Assembly: GCA_022701365.1 (NCBI GenBank)
Contig: JAKUHH010000201.1
Span: forward strand, 310,001-374,000
DNA length: 64,000 nucleotides
DNA from: Mycocentrospora acerina
Taxonomy: Eukaryota; Ascomycota; Dothideomycetes; Pleosporales
Direction: 5' to 3'
Under the pieces are notes generated by a model. It had not been told where the DNA came from, did no database searches, and was given only the letters and a program-made list of their open reading frames with translations. Below, in pieces: positions 56,654 to 64,000 of the stretch (position 1 is its first letter; each line of letters begins with the position of its first letter). The position numbers and the translations under genes are program-made.

Positions 56654-58207
56654 ATGGCCTCGCAAAAGCATAACCCGCAGATATCCACCATGAAGGCAGA
56701 AGATCCGGAGATTATCAAGCAGCTGTCCGCTGAAATCACAGATATCTATACCTCCGGCTCTTCTGAAGGCGTTCTTCCGTCACCCTCAATAATTACTCGA
56801 GCTTTAGAGAAGCTCACAGCCCATCTCCCCACCGACGGACTCGGTCTCACTGCAACGATCAAACACTTGCAGTCTGACCTCTCCCCAGCTTTCAACGACT
56901 CTTCCCGTTCCCCAAATTATTACGGCTTTGTAACTGGCGGTAGTACTCCCGTCGCAACCCTCGCTGATAATCTCGTCACCCTGCACGATCAAAATGTGCA
57001 AGTTCACCTGCCCAACGAAACCATTGCTACCAATGTCGAAGACCGTGCTCTCTCCTTACTATGCGAGTTGCTCAACTTGGAGCCACAAGCGTGGAGTCAT
57101 AGAACTTTTACTACAGGAGCGACTGCATCAAACTTGTTGGGACTGGCGTGTGGGCGAGAGTACATAATCGCTGAGGCGTCTGCTCATCGAACAGATGCGG
57201 AGAACAGTGTTGGAGAATTTGGGATCGTGGAAGCGATGCGACGCGCAGGAATCGACGACATCCAGATTTTGACTACGGTGCCACATTCGTCCCTGTCCAA
57301 AGCTGCGAGCATTCTTGGTCTGGGTCGGGCGAGCGTGAAAATCATTGGTAGGGCTGACGCTCCGCATAAGTTTGACATGCAGGCGTTGAGGAAATACCTC
57401 GAACGACCTGGTGCAGCTTGCATTGTCGCAGTCTCAGCTTCGGAAGTAAATACGGGACTGTTTGCAACCTCAAAGCTCGAAGAGATGCAGGAGTTGCGCT
57501 CTCTTTGCGACATGTACGGCGCGTGGATACACGTCGACGGTGCCTTTGGTATCCTAGGCCGCGTGCTCGACAAACCCGAACACGATGCCATAAAGCAGTG
57601 TTGTGCAGGACTGGAACTCGCAGACTCGATCACGGGTGATGGCCACAAGCTGCTTAATGTGCCGTATGATTGCGGTTTCTTCCTCTCTCGGCACCGAAGC
57701 ATCGCTGGACGTGTGTTTGAGAACCCAAATGCAGCATACCTCGCTACTTCCGGTGGAAGTGATTCTGTAATGTCACCCCTGAACATCGGCATGGAGAACT
57801 CGAGACGCTTCCGTGCTTTGCCCGTGTACGCTTCTCTCGTTGCGTATGGCAGGAGTGGATACAAAGATATGTTGGAACGGCAGATTGAGCTTTCTAGGAG
57901 TATCGCAAAGTTCATCCTTGAAAGTGAGGAGTTTGAACTACTTCCAGAATCCGAGGGATCCGAGGAGGATGTTTTGAGCCGAATATACATCATTGTGCTT
58001 TTCAGAGCCAAGGATGAGGGACTGAACAAGACGCTTGTGGATAGAATCAAGGCGACGAGGAGGATCTATGTGTCGGGGACTTCGTGGGGTGGAAGACCTG
58101 CATGCAGGTTTGCAGTATCGAATTGGCAGACAAATCAAGAGAAGGATTTTCCCGTCATCAAAAAGGCACTTTATGATGTTGTGGAGGGTTGGAAGAGTGA
58201 AAAGTAG
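56654..58207 (+). CDS. PLP-dependent group II decarboxylase
   Basis: Removes the carboxyl group of an aromatic or other L-amino acid using pyridoxal phosphate. Single exon, 517 residues. The PLP lysine is Lys332 in TGDGHKLLNVPYDCG. NYYGFVTGGSTPVATLADN (substrate loop), FTTGATASNLLGLACGRE (phosphate grip) and WIHVDGAFG with the ring-nitrogen Asp are all present. The pattern is that of fungal tyrosine/DOPA-decarboxylase-like or diaminobutyrate-decarboxylase-like enzymes. No targeting signal, so cytosolic. A second in-frame methionine follows at residue 13 (ISTMKAEDPEII). It ends 139 bases from the stop of the convergent Nif3-like gene. The exact substrate is not determined. Confidence 0.92.
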   Translation: MASQKHNPQISTMKAEDPEIIKQLSAEITDIYTSGSSEGVLPSPSIITRALEKLTAHLPTDGLGLTATIKHLQSDLSPAFNDSSRSPNYYGFVTGGSTPVATLADNLVTLHDQNVQVHLPNETIATNVEDRALSLLCELLNLEPQAWSHRTFTTGATASNLLGLACGREYIIAEASAHRTDAENSVGEFGIVEAMRRAGIDDIQILTTVPHSSLSKAASILGLGRASVKIIGRADAPHKFDMQALRKYLERPGAACIVAVSASEVNTGLFATSKLEEMQELRSLCDMYGAWIHVDGAFGILGRVLDKPEHDAIKQCCAGLELADSITGDGHKLLNVPYDCGFFLSRHRSIAGRVFENPNAAYLATSGGSDSVMSPLNIGMENSRRFRALPVYASLVAYGRSGYKDMLERQIELSRSIAKFILESEEFELLPESEGSEEDVLSRIYIIVLFRAKDEGLNKTLVDRIKATRRIYVSGTSWGGRPACRFAVSNWQTNQEKDFPVIKKALYDVVEGWKSEK

Positions 58208-58346
58208 ATGTCATTTTATTGTTCAGAAATCAAATAGGAGATCCCTTCCTCGCCTTTCAACAAGCAACGTTTGATTTCTAAACGTCTTCCCATGTCCTAC
58301 ACATATGCTATATACTTACTTATTCCCGGCCCTCCCACGCTCACCC

Positions 58347-58869
58347 TCAAAAATCCTCCAACCGATAAACCTCATACGCCGGCTCCTCGTACGGATGCGC
58401 CCTACCCCCGTCAGTTACCTCGATGAAGTCCCTCCCCTATCAATCCAAAACTCACTTCTTCAACGCCTCTACAACCCTCCCCACCGTCTCCCTCCCCACA
58501 CAAACAGTCTCCACACGAAATTCTTCTACTTCCTCTAGTGTGCCCACCTTGCCAATCTATACATCAATCTGCTGTCAGCCTCACGTCTTCTACACAAATG
58601 TGTATATATAATTGTTATAATATGGAAGTGCACAGCAACGAGAGCTACATCCAAGTACAACAGGTACGATGTGTAATATGAATTTATGGACGCACATGTG
58701 GATTTGCTCCCTCGCTCGGTCTGAATTGCCCTGTTCCTTTGCTTGTGAAGCAGCATTCGGTGTAGCCGGGGTAATAGCCCGCGCCGGCGGAGAAGATGGC
58801 TGTTTTACAGGGGAGGAGATGCGAGGGGGGCACGAAGAAGACGAGTTTAAATTTGGGGAGGGTGGACAT
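58347..58869 (-). CDS. Small Nif3/YqfO C-terminal-domain-like protein
   Basis: Three exons: 58869-58696, 58556-58456 and 58401-58347, joined to 109 residues. The protein reads STLPKFKLVFFVPPSHL, FSAGAGYYPGYTECCFTS, TGQFRPSEGANPHIGKVG, EEFRVETVCVGRE, then HPYEEPAYEVYRLEDF. This is the ferredoxin-like insertion domain of Nif3/YqfO proteins (PII/CutA-like), here as a stand-alone protein without the two metal-binding Nif3 halves. In larger homologues the domain is thought to regulate or assist assembly; its role alone is unknown. Intron borders (GTGCGT...TATAG and GTGAGT...GGTAG) close the frame exactly. No single open frame shows the gene, so a simple ORF search would miss it. Confidence 0.85.
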
Positions 58870-59264
58870 TGTGTTGGGTAGAGAGGATGGTGAGGGTGAG
58901 GGTGAGAGTGTGAGGAGATGTGGGGAGGATGGCGGGGTGATGTTGGCGGTGGATAGGATTGAGGGATCAGCTTGTTAGTAGAGGTACAAGTCAGATGTGT
59001 TGGTTGGCTTTGGAGGAAAGCTGTGTGCATTCACGCTTAGTGTATGGGTGGCTTCTACCCAAATCCAAGATGTTGGATGGTAGAGCGTGTCGCGTCGAGA
59101 AGCACTGCAGTGGAAGACGTGACTTAGCGTGTTTCCATGTTATGTCCGTGCACTCACGTCAATAAACACATCCCATCTTGTCCCGCCCAAGGAGGGGTCC
59201 AACGGCGGCAGCACCGACAAAGATTCACGACACCCCACTAACCCCAATATCCACAGCAGCAGCC
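58870..59264. promoter_or_regulatory. Divergent promoter, Nif3-like / SMC4
   Basis: 395 bases between head-to-head starts. A GGTGAG-rich run at 58885-58915 lies in the Nif3-like leader. No ACGCGT box is seen on the SMC4 side. Confidence 0.5.
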
Positions 59265-62200
59265 ATGCCGCCGATACGCGCAGCCGCGACCCGCCGAAAA
59301 GCGCCAATTGTCGAAGACTCGGACAACGAGGAGAACATGACACCCGCGCGCAGCATAAAAGCCGAGGACGACGAGGAAGCCACACCCGCTCCGCTCAAGA
59401 CGGGACGAGGACGGGGACGACCACGGAAGACGGCGACAGCTGCTCCTGTTGCGGCTACGGATGACGATGCGACGCCCAAGCCGGCGACAAGACGACGCAC
59501 ACGTGCCACAGAGTCGCTGGAGCCGGCGCAGATGTCTACGCCTGCGCCAGGGAGGAGCAGCCGGTCGCGTGAGCCGGCAAAGGTCATCCCACAGAAGAGA
59601 GGGAGGAAACCGAGGGCGTCGGTGGCGGCGTCAGTAGTGGAGGAGGAGCAGGTGCCTACACCTCGTGCTGAGACGATTAGAGAGGACGTATCTGTCACGG
59701 ATGCAGATACGTCGATTGCCGATGAGCAGTCTTCAGTTGCAGATGAAGAGGCGTCTATTGCAGAAGAAGAAGCGTCTGTCGCTGGTGAAGACGCTTCAGA
59801 GGCTGAGCATGCGACCGAAGCCGCGGAGGATTCCAGTGCATCCATTGCAGACACCACACACGAGCAGACACCAGTCCCAGAGCCAGTTCCCAAGATCGAG
59901 CCCGGGCTCGAACCATTCGCCGAGACTACAAAACTTGTCGTGAACGTACCAGAAGCGAAAGTGAAGCCTGAAATCAAGCCTGAGGCCACACAGCCAGACA
60001 CATTCCAACCAATCAGCTCCCAGCACACGATATTGGAAAGGCCCATGGACATTGTTGCGAAGAGACGGGCGGCTGCAGTACCCTTACAAGGCCCTGAGCC
60101 TCCGAAACAGCGCACAGTCATCACTTGGCTCGTCCTGACTAACTTCAAGAGTTATGCGGGGCGGCAAGAGGTAGGACCATTCCATGCGTCCTTTTCCTCT
60201 GTGGTCGGTCCCAATGGTTCCGGCAAGTCGAATGTCATTGACTCCCTGCTCTTTGTCTTTGGGTTTCGCGCTAGCAAGATGAGACAGGGCAAGATCTCCG
60301 CCCTCATCCACAACTCAGCCGCATTTCCTGATCTGGAATACTGTGAGGTCGAGGTACACTTCCAAGAAGTCAAGGATCTCTCAGGCGGTGCACACGAAGT
60401 GATCCCGGAAACACAGCTAGTCATCTCCCGACGAGCCTTCAAGAACAACGCTAGCAAGTACTACATCAACAAGAAGGAGTCCACCTTTACGGTTGTGACT
60501 ACTCTACTCAAAGAACGTGGCGTTGATCTGGATCACAAACGTTTCCTTATCCTGCAGGGTGAAGTCGAGTCGATCGCGCAGATGAAGCCAAAAGCTCTCA
60601 CTGAGCACGACGATGGGCTTCTTGAGTACTTGGAGGATATTATCGGTACTTCCAAATACAAGACTCCGATCGAAGAGTCGGCGGCTGAAGTTGATGTTTT
60701 GAACGAAACTTGTATGGAGAAGAATAATCGGGTGCAGCATGTTGAAAAAGAAAAGAGTAGTCTTGAAGAGAAGAAAAATAAGGCATTGGCTTATATCAGG
60801 GACGAGAATGAGCTTGCTGCGAAGCGCGCAACTCTCTATCAAATCAACATCTCGAACCTCGATGATCACATCCAGGTCACCCAGGAGTCGGTAGACCAGA
60901 TACAGGCTCAACATAACGAGGAGCTCCAGAAGCATCAGGGCAGCGAAGAAGAGATCAAGCAGCTAGAGCGACAGCACAAGAAGATGGCGAAAGAATGGGA
61001 GCAGGTAGAGAAGAAGGGCCAGGAGCTTCAAAAGGAAGTAGCGCGCATCGACAAAGAGACAGTCAAGTTTGAGGAGAAGAAGAAGTTTTTGGCTGGCAAG
61101 CAGAAGAAGCTGGAAAAGACTCAAGAAACAAGCAGCTACGGTAGAGCCGAGTCAGAGACCCTTGCAAGGCAATACGCCGCTGATCTTGAGCGCTACGCCG
61201 AGGAGATTGCTGAGCTGGAAGATAGTATGAAGGTGGAAGAGAAAGAACTTGAAAATATTCGCCTCAGTTTAGCGGGCAAGACACAAGGACTCTCAGACGA
61301 GATCGCAGCCAAGCAGAAGTCGCTGGAACCCTGGACCGCTAAGATCAATGAGAAGAAATCTGCCATGGCTGTTGCACAAAGCGAGCTTGATATCCTTCGC
61401 GAGAGGGAAAACGCTGGCGCAAAGGGCATTGCCGACGTAGAGGCCAAAATCGAGGCATACCAGGAAGCCAAGGAGAACAAAATTGTTGAACTCCAAGAAT
61501 GCAAGGCTGAGAAGAAGCGGATTGAGAAGGAGGCTCAGAAGATGCAGGCGACAATCGAGGACCTGGTCCAAAAGGAACCTGCGCTGAGATCGAAGCTCTC
61601 TGGTATGAGGGCAAAGGCAGACGAAGCCCGCGCTAGCCTTTCTGCCACACAGACACAAGGCAATGTCCTCGCTGGCCTCATGCGTCTGAAGGAATCTGGT
61701 CGAATTGATGGCTTCTACGGCCGTCTAGGCAACCTCGGCACTATTGACCAGAGATACGACGTGGCAATCTCTACCGCCTGTCCTCAGTTGGACAACATGG
61801 TCGTAGACTCTGTTGAGTCTGGTCAACAATGCATAGAGCATCTCCGAAAGAACAACCTAGGTCGCGCCAACTTTATACTCCTGGACCGTCTTGCAAAGCG
61901 TGACATGTCAGAGGTTCAGACACCGGAAGGTGTTCCTCGACTTTTCGATCTCGTGAAGCCCAAACAGGATAGTCTTAAGCCTGCGTTCTTTCATGTTCTT
62001 CAGAACACTCTCGTTGCCGAAGATCTGGATCAAGCCGAACGCATCGCTTATGGTGCAAAGAGATGGCGAGTTGTCACCTTGGATGGCAAGCTCATCGACA
62101 CGGCTGGTACAATGAGTGGTGGTGGGAGTCGTGTGGTCAAGGGCAAAATGTCGTCCAAATTGGCTTCCAACATTTCAGGTGGCCTTGTCGCCCAACTTGA

Positions 62201-63885
62201 GCAAGATCGTGATGCGCTCGAGCAGACCTTTGCGGAGTTTCAACAAGAACAGCAAGAGCTCGAGACTGCACTGCGGAGTCTGAATCAACAAATACCCGAA
62301 CTTGGTACGAAAGCGCAGAAGATTGCACTCGAATTAGAGAGTTTCGATCGCAACATTGCGGATGGTGAACGCCGCATCAAGGAGCTAGGGTCTGAGCAAG
62401 CTTCGACCAAGTCAGACAAGGGACGAGTTTCTTCGCTCGAGAAGAGCATAGCTACTATGGAGAAGGAAATTTCGAAGCTTGATGCTGAGACTGAAGACGT
62501 GGCAGCTGAGATCAAGGCTTTGCAGAACAAAATCATGGAGATTGGTGGTGTCAAACTCCGCAGTCAAAAGGCCAAGGTCGATGGACTGAAGCAGCAGATT
62601 GACACACTGACAGAACAGTCGTCCAATGCAGAAGTGTCAAAATCGAAAGAGGAAAAACAGCGTGCCAAGCACGAGAAGGCTTACAACGACGCGATCAGGG
62701 AGTTTGAGAAACTCGCAGCCGAAGCCGAAAGAGTAGAAGAAGACATGGAGTCTCAAGCACGCGACGCTTCCGGTATTCGAGAGCAAGCTGAAGAAGCCCA
62801 AGATGTATGTGACTTTCACTCTACCTACCCAACCCTACTAACATTTTACTTAGGCTCTGGAGACAAGAAAGGATGAACTCCGAGCTGTCAAGAAAGAGCT
62901 CGATGACAAGACTGCCGAGTTGAATGAAACTCGCGCGATTGAGATCGAGATGCGCGTTAAGCTCGAGGAGGGGCAGAAGAGCCTCATTGCATTCCAGAAG
63001 AAGCAAGCTGAATACCAAGAGAGATTGGATGCACTTTCATACCAAAACGTCACGTAAGTCATTCCATAATGTACACTGAACCTTCTCTAACATTTTCAGC
63101 GATCTCGGTGAAGAACAAGAAGCTTCCTCTGGTCTCCCAACTTACAGCAAAGACGAGCTTCTAGACATGGACAAATCCTCTCTGAAGAGCGAGATCGCTG
63201 CCCTCGAAAAGAAAAACGAGAACACTCCCGTCGACCTCTCCGTGCTGGCAGAGTACCGCAAACGCGTCGAAGAGCACGCCGCGCGATCGTCCGATCTCGC
63301 AACCGCAGTCGCCACCCGTGACGCCGCAAAACGCAAATGTGATGAATTACGCCGTCTGCGTCTTGAGGGTTTCATGCTCGGCTTCAGTATCATCACCGCA
63401 CGCCTCAAGGAAATGTACCAGATGATTACCATGGGCGGGAATGCCGAACTCGAGCTCGTCGACAGTTTGGATCCATTCAGCGAAGGCATTTTGTTCTCCG
63501 TCATGCCTCCCAAGAAGAGCTGGAAAAACATCTCTCATCTCTCTGGTGGTGAGAAGACGCTTTCGTCGTTGGCTTTGGTATTTGCCCTGCATCATTACAA
63601 GCCCACCCCGCTGTACGTCATGGATGAAATTGATGCCGCGTTGGACTTTAGGAACGTGAGTATCGTGGCAAGTTATATCAAGGAGCGAACGAGGAATGCG
63701 CAATTTATCGTCATCAGTCTGCGTAATAATATGTTTGAGTTGGCGTCGAGGTTGGTGGGTGTGTATAAGGTTAATCACATGGTAAGTTTTGGCTGGCAGA
63801 TTTGCTACCCTACCTTATACTAACTGGTATCCAGACGAAGAGTGTTACGATCGAGAACAAGGACTACATTACTGCGCGGGCATAG
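59265..63885 (+). CDS. SMC4: Condensin subunit Smc4
   Basis: ATPase subunit of condensin, pairing with Smc2 to compact mitotic chromosomes. Four exons: 59265-62804, 62854-63053, 63100-63781 and 63835-63885, joined to 1490 residues. Start set at the ATG at 59265 because the frame upstream has no ATG. A ~280-residue disordered N-terminus (Glu/Ala-rich repeats, AT-hook-like GRGRGRPRK) precedes the head. Walker A GPNGSGKSNVID is near residue 315; the diagnostic Smc4 stretch RASKMRQGKISALIHNS follows. Two long coiled coils flank the hinge (GFYGRLGNLGTIDQRYDVA, ~811-945). The C-terminal head has the signature LSGGEKTLSSLALVFALH and Walker B PLYVMDEIDAALD. The small last exon ends NKDYITARA. Confidence 0.97.
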
Positions 63886-64000
63886 ATTGGTGTGTGGGGT
63901 TATTAGGAAAGGGTGTTGGGCGTCTGGTGTTCCTATGCCAATACCGAGAAATAGTGATGATATGACTCGGTTGATTTGAAAGGAAATAGTCTGGACTTAT

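Overview
The window is nuclear DNA of a filamentous ascomycete (Pezizomycotina). The evidence is dense genes on both strands with short GT...AG introns (about 45-110 bp), a HET-domain protein, an NADPH oxidase of the fungal NoxB type, a PalB/Rim13-type calpain and fungal housekeeping proteins (RPL12, eIF3k, Tsr4, Emg1, Sgs1, Smc4). A Dothideomycete is my guess from overall style and was not tested. Exon borders were worked out by hand from splice consensus, reading frame and protein continuity. Every multi-exon model reported closes to a whole number of codons.

Layout. 1-1620 (-): GH20 hexosaminidase, cut by the window edge. 3101-5445 (-): a membrane-anchored GT8-like glycosyltransferase and ribosomal protein L12. 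5446-8124: AT-rich, gene-poor. 8125-12123 (+): one long HET/NB-ARC/TPR (NLR-like) gene. 12573-16177 (-): a metallo-beta-lactamase-fold hydrolase and the peroxisomal adenine nucleotide carrier. 16784-22838 (+): the calpain and an oxysterol-binding protein. 22839-24056: low-complexity DNA with a 211-base assembly gap. 24057-27956: eIF3k and TSR4 head to head, then a small membrane protein. 28548-33372 (-): noxB, an SDR and a 70-residue membrane protein. 34236-38863 (+): EMG1 and a glyoxalase-fold protein with a very long disordered tail. 38864-42506: a second AT-rich, gene-poor span. 42507-47146 (+): a Zn2Cys6 regulator and a degenerate AnmK-like protein. 47449-55942 (-): a sugar transporter and the RecQ helicase. 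56654-58207 (+): a PLP decarboxylase. 58347-58869 (-): a Nif3-C-terminal-like small protein. 59265-63885 (+): SMC4.

The genes do not form a biosynthetic cluster or a prokaryote-like defence island. Several act in translation or ribosome biogenesis (RPL12, eIF3k, TSR4, EMG1) and two in chromosome maintenance (SGS1, SMC4), but they are interleaved with unrelated genes. The most noteworthy locus is the HET/NB-ARC/TPR gene: its roughly sixteen 42-residue repeats are so alike at DNA level that recent duplication or gene conversion is visible by eye, as expected of a fast-evolving fungal self/non-self receptor. Second is the AnmK-like protein, which keeps the family fold signature but has lost the residues expected at the phosphate-binding and catalytic positions. 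The smaller novelty candidates are the VOC-disordered fusion and the two small lineage-type membrane proteins.
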